From assembly GCA_001314805.1 (NCBI GenBank), contig LJSY01000030.1, forward strand, positions 1 to 58,553: a DNA stretch of 58,553 bases, in the 5' to 3' direction. The DNA is from Rhodobacteraceae bacterium HLUCCO18 (GTDB lineage Bacteria > Pseudomonadota > Alphaproteobacteria > Rhodobacterales > Rhodobacteraceae). Of this stretch, positions 8,298 through 16,236 are shown in pieces (positions within the stretch are counted from its first letter, which is position 1; every line of letters starts with the position of its first letter). The notes below the pieces were generated by a model. The model ran no database searches and was not told the DNA's origin. It saw only the letters and a program-made list of their open reading frames with translations. The translations under genes and the position numbers were made by a program.

Positions 8298-9599
8298 ATG
8301 CGAGAAAACCACGCTGGAAACCCTTATTATCGTTATCCGGATTTCGAGGCAAGGTTCGTGGCCGATCACAGAGAGCTGCGGGCAGCCTTTCCACATGCCT
8401 TCATGGTACTCGAAAAGGAACTTCGGAATGCGGCCGTCGGTTTGGAAGTCCTTGCGCGCCAGAATGCTGCGCGCCTTGGCGACGGGGGAAGGCTCAAGGA
8501 CACTATGCTTGCGCTTGCGCGTTTGCGCAGCGTGCGCCCGGGCGCGAAGTACTACATGAAGCTTCAAGGGTTTTCGAAGCTGCGGTCGGATCTCGACCAG
8601 GCTCTCGAAAGCCATGGTCTGACATCGATTTCCGCAGAACGTGTGATGGGATTTGCGCGCAACCGTCAATTGCATGCGATGGCGGTGCGCGGTTCAGCCT
8701 ATCCGCGGATCATGGCGGTAGCGGCCAAACGCGGATTTAGCGCTGCCATCGCGAACACAGATTTGCTGGCCGCGCTACACGCGCAGATCGCACGGAACGT
8801 CGCGGAAATGCGTCGACTTTTCGAGCGTGAGCGCCTCCGCCTGATCATGTCGGATGGCGACGCAATGCCGTTTCAGAGGGTGATGGGGTATGCGGCGTCG
8901 GACTTGGGCATCCCATACATCGTCATTTCGCATGGATTCATTCAGAATCCGCACCTATTGACCATAGCGCCGATAAGAGCAGACGTACTCATCACATGGT
9001 CTGAGCAGGAGCGGCACGACCTGATCGAGGTGCTACCACCGAAACAGGCGGAGAAGGTTCATTGCTTCGGCTATCCACGGCTTACCGCCAGTCCGATGAG
9101 GAGACATGGCGAAACACTTCTGCTCGTCTGGCGACCGATCAGCTTGGAGCCAGAGGCTGATCGGCTGGTGCATGTTGAACGACTGGTCGGCCTGACGGCT
9201 CAAATCTCTGAAGCAGGTTTTAGTACGCGGGTCCGTCTGCATCCCAAGGATCGCCGCGATGCAGTTCTCATCAGCCGGCTTCGCGCCACGGAGGCCGTGC
9301 TGTCGGAAGGGCCGCTCGAGGAAGAATTCGCGACCTGCCGCGCTGTTGTCGGTTTGGCGTCGAGCGTACTTTACGAGGCGCTCGCGGCGGGTCTGCCGAG
9401 CATACAGATCGCCGAGACCGACCGCGATTTTAGATTTCCTGGAGTTCCGGTTCTATCACGCGAGGATCCCAATTTCGCAGCCGCCCTGCGCCAGTATGCC
9501 GACGCATCTCCACAGCCAGTCCGTGCGTTCGACATTGACGCCTTCATGAGACTGGTGGATGACCTCATGGATCGCGTGCCGACTGCACCTGCCGCTTGA
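8298..9599 (+). CDS. Unassigned glycosyltransferase-like protein
   Basis: A 433-residue protein with no clear family signature that I can name. The C-terminal half looks like a GT-B fold. SHGFIQNPHLLTIAPIRADV is followed by LITWSEQERHDL, then a KVHCFGYPRL segment, a VRLHPKDRRD strand-loop, and a VVGLASSVLYEALAAGLPSI block resembling the donor-binding end of CDP-glycerol or sialyltransferase-type enzymes. The N-terminal half is helical, rich in Ala, Arg and Leu. No signal peptide or membrane segment is seen. I chose the ATG at 8298 with AGGA upstream. Next to the pse operon it is a candidate for the transferase that uses CMP-pseudaminic acid, which is inference from position and fold only. Confidence 0.6.
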   Translation: MRENHAGNPYYRYPDFEARFVADHRELRAAFPHAFMVLEKELRNAAVGLEVLARQNAARLGDGGRLKDTMLALARLRSVRPGAKYYMKLQGFSKLRSDLDQALESHGLTSISAERVMGFARNRQLHAMAVRGSAYPRIMAVAAKRGFSAAIANTDLLAALHAQIARNVAEMRRLFERERLRLIMSDGDAMPFQRVMGYAASDLGIPYIVISHGFIQNPHLLTIAPIRADVLITWSEQERHDLIEVLPPKQAEKVHCFGYPRLTASPMRRHGETLLLVWRPISLEPEADRLVHVERLVGLTAQISEAGFSTRVRLHPKDRRDAVLISRLRATEAVLSEGPLEEEFATCRAVVGLASSVLYEALAAGLPSIQIAETDRDFRFPGVPVLSREDPNFAAALRQYADASPQPVRAFDIDAFMRLVDDLMDRVPTAPAA

Positions 9600-9690
9600 A
9601 GACCAATGTAGCACAGCGGGGCCGATCGGTGCGCGAGTGCAAAAAACATCCGTGTCTACGGATTGGTCTCCTAAGGCGGAGGAAGTCAAA

Positions 9691-10536
9691 TTGACAGCGA
9701 CTGATCGCGCATTCTCGCCCGTCGAAACCGGTACTGTCGAGACAGCGCCATGGGGCAGCTTCCGCACCAACGCCGTGCAATCCGCCCTCATCGGCTTGGC
9801 GCGCCGCAGCTTTCTGCAGCGGGGCACGTTCCGGCACTGGACGACGAACCTCGTCACCGCGCTCGGCTCGCCGCTCGATATCGAGTGGCGCGGGTGCCGC
9901 TACCGGATCGAGGGCAAGAACAACCTGATCGAGTACGGGATGCTCCTGCGGCGGGACTACAACGGGGCGGAAATCGACTTTCTCCTCGGTGCGCTGGAGC
10001 CGGGCGGCGTCGCGCTCGATATCGGGTCGAACATCGGGCTCTATTCGTTGCCCATGGCGCGTGCCGTGGGGCCGGACGGTAGGGTTGTCGCGATCGACGC
10101 CAACCCCGCCATGGCCGAGCGTCTGAAATTCAACGCCGCGGCCTCGGGGCTTGCGAATGTCCACATGGTAAACTGCGCTGTGGGTGGCGGCGAAGGCATG
10201 GTCGATCTGCGCATCCGCAAGGATGACGTGGCCATCGTCCATGTAGAGGAAAGCGACACCGGCACGATCCCGATGCGGACGCTGGCCAGCATCCTGCGCG
10301 AGCTTGGCGTCAGCCGCGTCGATGCGCTCAAGATCGATATCGAAGGGCACGAGGACGCCGCGCTGGTGCCGTTTCTCGACGAGGCCGAAGACGATGCGCT
10401 GCGGCCGGATCGTATCTCGATCGAGCATCCGCGCTCGGGCGACGATTACAGCGGGTGTGCCGCGGCATTCGAGCGGCACGGGTATGTGCGTGTCGGGCAG
10501 ACGCGGTCGAACTCGCTTTACCGTCGTAGCGGCTAG
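9691..10536 (+). CDS. FkbM-family methyltransferase
   Basis: A 281-residue methyltransferase, the second of this family in the locus. VALDIGSNIGLYSLPMA is the SAM loop and VDALKIDIEGHEDAAL the FkbM acidic motif. The frame is open further upstream into the previous gene, but I take TTG at 9691 as start because GGAGGAAG at 9678-9685 sits six bases before it and earlier ATGs lack such a site. The C terminus ends at a shared CTAG (10533-10536) with the convergent glycosyltransferase. Base composition here already matches the high-GC right part of the window. Confidence 0.8.
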   Translation: MTATDRAFSPVETGTVETAPWGSFRTNAVQSALIGLARRSFLQRGTFRHWTTNLVTALGSPLDIEWRGCRYRIEGKNNLIEYGMLLRRDYNGAEIDFLLGALEPGGVALDIGSNIGLYSLPMARAVGPDGRVVAIDANPAMAERLKFNAAASGLANVHMVNCAVGGGEGMVDLRIRKDDVAIVHVEESDTGTIPMRTLASILRELGVSRVDALKIDIEGHEDAALVPFLDEAEDDALRPDRISIEHPRSGDDYSGCAAAFERHGYVRVGQTRSNSLYRRSG

Positions 10537-11570
10537 CGGCGTTTCTTCATGTCGAAAAGCGCCTCGTAGGCATCGACCACCGGCCCCTTGGCGAATTCGG
10601 CCTCAAGCCGCCCACGCCCGGCAACGGCCAGTCTTTCGCCCAGCCCGGGCTCGTCCCTGATGCGGGTGATCACCGCTGCCATTCCGGCGGCGTCCCCGAT
10701 GTCGCACAAGAGCGCGTCCTCGCCGTCGCGGATGAACCAGGACGGGCCCTCGGACCGTGTGGAGACCGCCGGCACACCGGTCTGCCATGCCTCGAGGATG
10801 ACATTGCCGAGCGGCTCGTGCCGGGACGGCATCGCGAAAACCGAGGCCGATGCGATGAAGTTCATCGGCTCGTCGACCCAGCCCGTGAAACGGGTCCGCG
10901 CGGCGATGCCAAAACGTTCCGCGAGCGCCTCGAGCGCCGCGCGTTCCTCGCCGTCGCCAATCAGCCAGAGCCATGCGCCGGGGATCTTCGCGGCCGCCTC
11001 GACCAGTGTCTCGAAGCTCTTGCGACGCACGAACCGGCCGGCGCTGGCGATGACGAAGGCATCCTCGGGCGTGTTCATCTCGGCGCGCGTCACGGGCGCG
11101 AGCGTCACGTCGCGGGCGAAGTTGGAAATCACCCGAAGATCGCCGGTCCAACCGAGCCTGCGGCATTTTTCGGCGATGCCGGGGGTGTTGGCGACGATCG
11201 CGTCGTTGTGGCGGAAGTGGTGCAGATGGCGTGGATAGTCGCCTAGCCGTGTAAGTTTTACCGCCGGCGCGTAATCCGGGATCAGGCGGGAGGACCGCGA
11301 CATCCACGCCATGATAACGTCCGGCTGCCAGCTCCGGATCATCCGGTGCGTTCGCCATGTTAGGATCGGCGTCGTCAGGGACAGGCGGCGGTAGTGGTTT
11401 TCGGTGATCGGTCCGATGCGGGCGATCTCGTCGCGCCAGATGCGCCCGGGCCTCACGACGAACCGCTGTTCCATGCCGCGTTCGTCGAAGGCCTGCACGA
11501 GGTTGACGAAGAACCGCTCGGCCCCCCCTTCCTTGCCGAAATGCATGTGGAGGATCTTGCGCCCGCTCAT
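10533..11570 (-). CDS. Glycosyltransferase family 4 protein
   Basis: A 345-residue GT4 enzyme. The N-terminal acceptor domain starts HMHFGKEGGAERFFVNL, and the donor-binding domain carries ASAGRFVRRKSFETL and the E-x7-E region MPSRHEPLGNVILEAW. It likely transfers a sugar from a nucleotide donor during LPS or capsule assembly. It is the downstream member of a tandem pair of paralogues: the upstream gene has the same GG(A/T)ERFFV, LGDYPRH and SNFAR segments. It starts at an ATGA overlap with that gene. Donor and acceptor are not predictable. Confidence 0.85.
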   Translation of the reverse strand: MSGRKILHMHFGKEGGAERFFVNLVQAFDERGMEQRFVVRPGRIWRDEIARIGPITENHYRRLSLTTPILTWRTHRMIRSWQPDVIMAWMSRSSRLIPDYAPAVKLTRLGDYPRHLHHFRHNDAIVANTPGIAEKCRRLGWTGDLRVISNFARDVTLAPVTRAEMNTPEDAFVIASAGRFVRRKSFETLVEAAAKIPGAWLWLIGDGEERAALEALAERFGIAARTRFTGWVDEPMNFIASASVFAMPSRHEPLGNVILEAWQTGVPAVSTRSEGPSWFIRDGEDALLCDIGDAAGMAAVITRIRDEPGLGERLAVAGRGRLEAEFAKGPVVDAYEALFDMKKRR

Positions 11571-12610
11571 GCGCGTGCCCCTGGGAGCTTGTCGAAGGTC
11601 TCGAGGTAGAGGTCGATGACGGCCTTCTTCGAGAACCGCATGTCGAGGGTTTTTTTTGCATTGGCGACCAGCCTCTCGCGAAGGGCCGGATCATCGCGCA
11701 GCCGCGCGATCGCGGCGGCCATGGCGGTCGGTTCGTCGATCGGGACCAGAAGCGCGTCCGTTCCATCGGTGGCGAACCAGTTCGGCCCGTCGGACCGGGT
11801 CGCGACGCTGGGAATGCTGCAATGCCAAGCTTCGATCAGGACGTTGCCCAGCGGTTCCTGGCGCGAGGGCATGACGAAGACGTCCGCGCCCGCGATCAGG
11901 TTCATCGGCTCCGCCATCCAGCCGGCGAAGCGCACGCGGTCCGCGATGCCGAGCCGGGCCGCAAGGGCCTCGAGTGCCGTGCGATCCTCCCCGTCTCCGG
12001 CAAGCCAGAGCCACGCATCGGGCAGTCCGGCCACCGCACGCAAGAGCGTGTCGTAGGCCTTTCTGTGAACGAGGCTCCCGGCGGAGCCGATCACGAAAGC
12101 CCCGGGCGGCGTGTCCATCTCGGCGCGTGTGACGGGAACGGGCGTCACCGGGCGCGCGAAATTGGAAATGATCGGCGTAGCACCAGTCCAGCCGAGGCCC
12201 TCGGTATGGCGTGCGATGGAGGGGTTGTTGCAGACGACCGCGTCGAGATGGCGGAAATGGCGGACGTGACGGGGATAGTCGCCCAGCCGCACGATCTTCA
12301 CCGTGTCGCGCAGGTCGGGGATCAGCCGTGCGGCGGGCGCACGCCAGGCCATGGCCACGTCGGGCGCGAAGCGCCGCATCGCCCGGCGCATGCGCCAGAG
12401 CGCCAGAAGCGAGCCCGGCGTTCTGCGGAGGTAGGTGCCTTCGTGGACCTCGCCAAGGCGCTCGATCTCGTGGCGCCAGCCACGGCCGGGCCGGATCGCG
12501 AAGCCCTGCTCGATGCCGCGCTCGGCGAAGGCCTGGGCCAGCGTCACGAAGAACCGCTCGGTCCCGCCGTCGCGCCCCAGCTGGACGTGGAAGATGCGCC
12601 GGACCGTCAT
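11567..12610 (-). CDS. Glycosyltransferase family 4 protein (tandem paralogue)
   Basis: A 347-residue GT4 enzyme similar along its length to the next gene (shared LGRDGGTERFFV, VRLGDYPRHVRHFRH, ISNFARPVT, MPSRQEPLGNVLIEAW). The E-x7-E motif of retaining GT4 enzymes lies near residue 280. The frame is open far upstream, but the ATG at 12610 is the real start. The N terminus TVRRIFHVQLG matches the paralogue, and it overlaps the stop of the GT25 gene by ATGA. The pair probably arose by tandem duplication followed by divergence, adding two successive sugars of one glycan. Confidence 0.85.
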   Translation of the reverse strand: MTVRRIFHVQLGRDGGTERFFVTLAQAFAERGIEQGFAIRPGRGWRHEIERLGEVHEGTYLRRTPGSLLALWRMRRAMRRFAPDVAMAWRAPAARLIPDLRDTVKIVRLGDYPRHVRHFRHLDAVVCNNPSIARHTEGLGWTGATPIISNFARPVTPVPVTRAEMDTPPGAFVIGSAGSLVHRKAYDTLLRAVAGLPDAWLWLAGDGEDRTALEALAARLGIADRVRFAGWMAEPMNLIAGADVFVMPSRQEPLGNVLIEAWHCSIPSVATRSDGPNWFATDGTDALLVPIDEPTAMAAAIARLRDDPALRERLVANAKKTLDMRFSKKAVIDLYLETFDKLPGARA

Positions 12611-13374
12611 TCGCCGGTCCCGCGAAACCTGTGGCGAAAGAGCCTGAGATTGTAGCCCGCCTGGTAGCGCAGCCGCGCCCAGGTGCTCCGCCATGCGGGC
12701 CGATGATCGGCGCGGGCCGCGCGCTTGCGGGTGTCGCCCACGGTCCCGGTCACCGTCTCCTGCGCGCCGAGCGACAGGGGCTGCGGGTCGACGATGCGGA
12801 TGTCGAGACCCGCCTCCCAGAAGAACTTGTGATCTTCGTCCACGGGCCGGAAGAACGGCACGGACACCCGTGCAAGCCGGGCGGCAGCGGATTTCGTGAT
12901 GACATAGCCGAGGGTCGTGCTCGGAACCCGGTAGGGCGTGCCGAGCGCGATGCCCGGCGCGATGTCCCGGGGCGCGAGGATGCGGCCCGGCGACCGGATC
13001 GAATAGAGCTTCACGATGTCCCAACCGGCGGTTTCGGCATCCCGCGACAAGGCCTCCAGCGTCCCCGAGAGATCGCCTGTCACGCGGAAATCGTCCTCGA
13101 GGACCAGCGCTCCTGCGGCCTCGTCCTGTGCGATCCGTTCCCAGGTACGGACGTGGCTGAGGTAGCAGCCGATCTCGGGGCGAACCAGCGGATGCTTTGC
13201 AAGGCGCGCGTTGCGCTGGGCGTCGTAGACCTCCGCGATCGTCTCTTCGGGGAGGGTCCAGCCGTTCACCGCATCGAGGCGTGCCCACTCCACCCCCTGC
13301 GCCGCAAGCTCACGCCGCGCGTTCTCCAGCCGCTCGGTATTGTCGGCGAGGTTGATGACATAGGTGGGCCACAT
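12607..13374 (-). CDS. Glycosyltransferase family 25 protein
   Basis: A 255-residue GT25 enzyme of the LPS beta-1,4-galactosyltransferase (LgtB/LpsA) type. It begins WPTYVINLADNTERLENA, with CYLSHVRTWERI near residue 90 and the ALVLEDDF motif near residue 108, which holds the metal-binding acidic residues. SLGAQETVTGT lies toward the C terminus. The ATG at 13374 gives the standard family N terminus. It heads the minus-strand GT25-GT4-GT4 operon, joined to the next gene by ATGA. A second GT25 gene is divergent 129 bases away. Confidence 0.87.
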   Translation of the reverse strand: MWPTYVINLADNTERLENARRELAAQGVEWARLDAVNGWTLPEETIAEVYDAQRNARLAKHPLVRPEIGCYLSHVRTWERIAQDEAAGALVLEDDFRVTGDLSGTLEALSRDAETAGWDIVKLYSIRSPGRILAPRDIAPGIALGTPYRVPSTTLGYVITKSAAARLARVSVPFFRPVDEDHKFFWEAGLDIRIVDPQPLSLGAQETVTGTVGDTRKRAARADHRPAWRSTWARLRYQAGYNLRLFRHRFRGTGE

Positions 13375-13503
13375 GGGCGCCGACCTCCGCAGGATATGGC
13401 GCCGGCGGTATAGGCCCGGCGCAGGCCCGTCACAAGACACGCGATCTTGAGATCGGCCCGACATTCGTGAAAGAAGCGCCGCAGCGAACCCCGGGACGTC
13501 TCC

Positions 13504-14319
13504 ATGCCGCAAGCCATCCCAATCTACGTGATCAACCTCGACCGGCGCCCGGACCGACTGGAGCGGATCGCGCAGCATCTGGAGACACGCGGCGTCGCGT
13601 GGGAGAGGGTGTCGGGCTGTGACGGCGCCGGGGCTTCCGAGGCCGCGTTGGCGAGTGTCATCCGCCCGCGCGGGCCCCTCGGGCCGCTGGGTGTGGGTGA
13701 TCGTGCCTGCACCGTCAGCCATACGCTCGCCTGGGAGACGTTTTTGCAGACGGAGGCGGCTGGATACGCCCTGTTCTTGGAGGACGACATTTACCTTGGC
13801 AGTGATATTGCCGCGACCGTGGCAAGCGACGCGTGGATCCCGTCCGGAACCGATGCGGTCAAACTCGAGAAGTACAATTCCGGCGCATCGCGCCTGCTGC
13901 TGGGACCTGTCGTCGGACACACGCCCGGCGGCCGGGCCCTGCGACGGATGCGGTCGCGCCACATGGGCGGTGGGGCCTACATCCTGTCGCGAAAGGGCGC
14001 GGAACTGGTGCTGGGATGGCGCGGGCGGGTGCGAGTGCCGGTTGACCATTTCCTGTTCAACGACACACTGTCCCCCGTCATGGCGACGCTGAACCCCGTG
14101 ATCACGGTTCCCGGCATGGCGACGCAACGAAAATACGCCTATGACAGCGACACGGCCTCGCACAACCGCGCGGCCATGCCCAAGGGCTGGCGACGCAGGA
14201 TGATCACGCTGCAGCGTGGTGCCTTCGAGGTGCGGCGCCTGCCGCTGCAACTGCTGGAACTGGTCACCGGGCGTGCCACGCTGATCGACGTGGCCTTTTC
14301 CGAAACGCCGCCCGGCTGA
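13504..14319 (+). CDS. Glycosyltransferase family 25 protein
   Basis: A 271-residue GT25 enzyme, divergent from the other GT25 gene. IPIYVINLDRRPDRLERI at residues 5-22 is the family opening, CTVSHTLAWETFL lies near residue 69, and YALFLEDDIYLG near residue 90 carries the acidic metal-binding motif. The second acidic cluster VPVDHFLFND comes near residue 180. Probably adds galactose or a similar sugar to LPS; the exact sugar is unknown. Only 12 bases separate its stop from the lpcC-like gene, so the two are likely co-transcribed. Confidence 0.86.
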   Translation: MPQAIPIYVINLDRRPDRLERIAQHLETRGVAWERVSGCDGAGASEAALASVIRPRGPLGPLGVGDRACTVSHTLAWETFLQTEAAGYALFLEDDIYLGSDIAATVASDAWIPSGTDAVKLEKYNSGASRLLLGPVVGHTPGGRALRRMRSRHMGGGAYILSRKGAELVLGWRGRVRVPVDHFLFNDTLSPVMATLNPVITVPGMATQRKYAYDSDTASHNRAAMPKGWRRRMITLQRGAFEVRRLPLQLLELVTGRATLIDVAFSETPPG

Positions 14320-14331
14320 CCACCGGACGGC

Positions 14332-15483
14332 ATGACAGCACCGAGGCCCAGCCCCATGTCCGGCACCCCTCCTCCCGGCGAGACCAGCACCGACGCGTCG
14401 CCGCCAGGGACTGCGCTTACGCGACCACCGCTGCCGGAGATCGAGGTGATCGTGCCGAACTTCAAGCGGCGGTTGTCTGGCGTCACGGCGACGATCGCCC
14501 GGCTCGTGCCGATCCAGGCCGACAGGATTGCGCTGGCCACGCTGGGGCCCGGGCTTCCGGACGGGTTTCCGGATGTCGGCATTCCCGGGCTGCTTCGGCT
14601 GCCGCGCAGTCGCCCGGGGGGCCGCCCGAGGGTGTGGCACGCCCGGCGCAACACCGAGATGATCGGCGGACTGGCGGCGAAGCATATCCTACGCAAACGC
14701 CTGAAGCTGGTTTTCACCTCCGCATCGCAGCGGGAGCATACGTGGCTCACGCGCTGGCTGATTCGCCGCATGGATGCGGTGATCGCGACCTCGGAGCGGA
14801 CGGCGGGGTATCTCGAACGTCCCGCGACGGTGATCCTGCACGGGATCGACACAGGGCGTTTCAGTCCACCGTCGCCCGCTGAACGGGCGGCGCTGCGCCG
14901 CGACCTCGGGCTTCCGGCGGAAGGATTTCTTGTCGGATGCTACGGCCGTATCCGGGCGCAGAAGGGCACGGACGTCTTCGTCGATGCGATGCTGCGCCTG
15001 ATGCCGCAAAGGCCGGGGCTCCGCGCCATCGTCATGGGCCGGTCTACCTCGAAACATGAAGGTTTCGAACGCGCCCTTCGCGACCGTGTCGCGCAGGCGG
15101 GCCTGTCCGACCGCCTTCGATTTCTGCCCGAAGTGCCGGTCGACGCGATGGCCGACCGCTACCGGATGCTGAATCTTTTCGTGGCGCCGCAGCGGTGGGA
15201 AGGCTTCGGGCTGACGCCACTCGAGGCGATGTCCTGCGGCGTGCCGGTCGTCGCGACGACCGTGGGCGCGTTTCCGGAACTCGTGGTCGATGGCGTGACC
15301 GGCGCGCTGGTGGCGCCGGGCGATGTCGACGCCATGGCGCAGGCGGCGGCCGTTTTGCTGGACGATTCCGCCGCACTTTCCGGGGCGTCGCTTGCCGCGC
15401 GGCAACATATGCTGGACAGTTTCCGCATCGAGGCCGAGGCGGAGGCGATCATCGCCGTCTACCGGTCCTTGCTGGACGCTTGA
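14332..15483 (+). CDS. lpcC: LPS core mannosyltransferase, LpcC-like
   Basis: A 383-residue GT4 enzyme resembling rhizobial LpcC, which adds mannose to Kdo in the LPS inner core. Shared features are VIVPNFKRRLSGVTATI, ATLGPGLPD, VWHARRNTEMI, FTSASQREHT, LIRRMDAVIATS and the donor site APQRWEGFGLTPLEAMSCG. The first 35 residues are Pro/Thr-rich and not typical, so the true start may be the second ATG at 14356 or later. It ends 29 bases from the convergent phosphatase gene. The mannosyl role is by family; the product linkage in this organism is inferred. Confidence 0.82.
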   Translation: MTAPRPSPMSGTPPPGETSTDASPPGTALTRPPLPEIEVIVPNFKRRLSGVTATIARLVPIQADRIALATLGPGLPDGFPDVGIPGLLRLPRSRPGGRPRVWHARRNTEMIGGLAAKHILRKRLKLVFTSASQREHTWLTRWLIRRMDAVIATSERTAGYLERPATVILHGIDTGRFSPPSPAERAALRRDLGLPAEGFLVGCYGRIRAQKGTDVFVDAMLRLMPQRPGLRAIVMGRSTSKHEGFERALRDRVAQAGLSDRLRFLPEVPVDAMADRYRMLNLFVAPQRWEGFGLTPLEAMSCGVPVVATTVGAFPELVVDGVTGALVAPGDVDAMAQAAAVLLDDSAALSGASLAARQHMLDSFRIEAEAEAIIAVYRSLLDA

Positions 15484-15512
15484 GGGGCCTTGCCGGCTGA
15501 CGCAGCGGGGCC

Positions 15513-16190
15513 TCAGCGGTCTGCCGTGGGGGCGGCTGACGCCAGCGCGACCGGATCGTAGCTGTCCCGCACCCATTGCTCGAACGAGACGCCGCTTCGG
15601 TCATGGGCTTGGGCGTAGGCATCGAGAATTCGGTGGACGACGCCAGCCCGTCCGAAGGACAGGTGGCCGTAGCTCCAGTGCAGGCTCTGGCGTGCGACGG
15701 CCAGCGGCTCTCCCATGATGACGTGGCGGTAGAGCGTGACGGCGAGGCCCGTCCGGTCTGCCCCAGATTTGCAATGAACCAGTATCGGCTTGGGCATCTC
15801 CCGAAACAGTGCCAGGAGTTCAAGCAGCGTCTCCGGCTGTGGAAGCTTGCCGGTTCTGAGGCCGATGAAGCGAAGCTCGAGCCCCAGTTCCGCGCAGGCC
15901 GCACGCTCGCGCCTGTTCGGCAGCGCATCGGGGGCCCCCCTGAGCGACAGGACGGATTGCACCCCGAGCTGCCTCGCCTGTTTAAGGCGGCGATGGCCCG
16001 GGTGGTTCGAACGATAGAGATCGTCATCGACCTTGTAGAAGTTCGGGATAAGGGCGCGCAGCAGGGCATGGTCCGCGACCCAGTAGCGGTAGGTCGGCCA
16101 CCACCAGGCAGCCTTTGCTTTCCGCCTCAGTCTATCCACGTCCAGCCTCTCCAGCCGTTTTCCCGGGGTCGCCGTCGCACCCTGCGCCAT
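15513..16190 (-). CDS. Dual-specificity/tyrosine phosphatase-family protein
   Basis: A 225-residue protein with a Cys-based phosphatase P-loop VHCKSGADRTG: Cys140 nucleophile and Arg146. It also has the preceding DDDLYRSNHPGHRRL and VLSLRG segments of bacterial dual-specificity phosphatases. A possible Trp-rich N-terminal helix (AAWWWPTYRYWVAD) could associate with the membrane. It lies directly downstream of an MsbA-like exporter and next to lpcC, so a role in dephosphorylating a lipid A or core intermediate is conceivable but inferred. I chose the ATG at 16190. Earlier ATGs (16274, 16283) would overlap the exporter gene and give an unlikely Arg-rich start. Confidence 0.75.
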   Translation of the reverse strand: MAQGATATPGKRLERLDVDRLRRKAKAAWWWPTYRYWVADHALLRALIPNFYKVDDDLYRSNHPGHRRLKQARQLGVQSVLSLRGAPDALPNRRERAACAELGLELRFIGLRTGKLPQPETLLELLALFREMPKPILVHCKSGADRTGLAVTLYRHVIMGEPLAVARQSLHWSYGHLSFGRAGVVHRILDAYAQAHDRSGVSFEQWVRDSYDPVALASAAPTADR

Positions 16191-16236
16191 CCGACGACCG
16201 GGACCGCGGCGACTTACACGCGCAACCTGCGCGCGT

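Noticed and set aside
12607-14685. 692-residue minus-strand frame through both GT25 genes
   Set aside because: Only its last 255 residues are the real GT25 enzyme; the rest is antisense to the plus-strand GT25 and lpcC genes.
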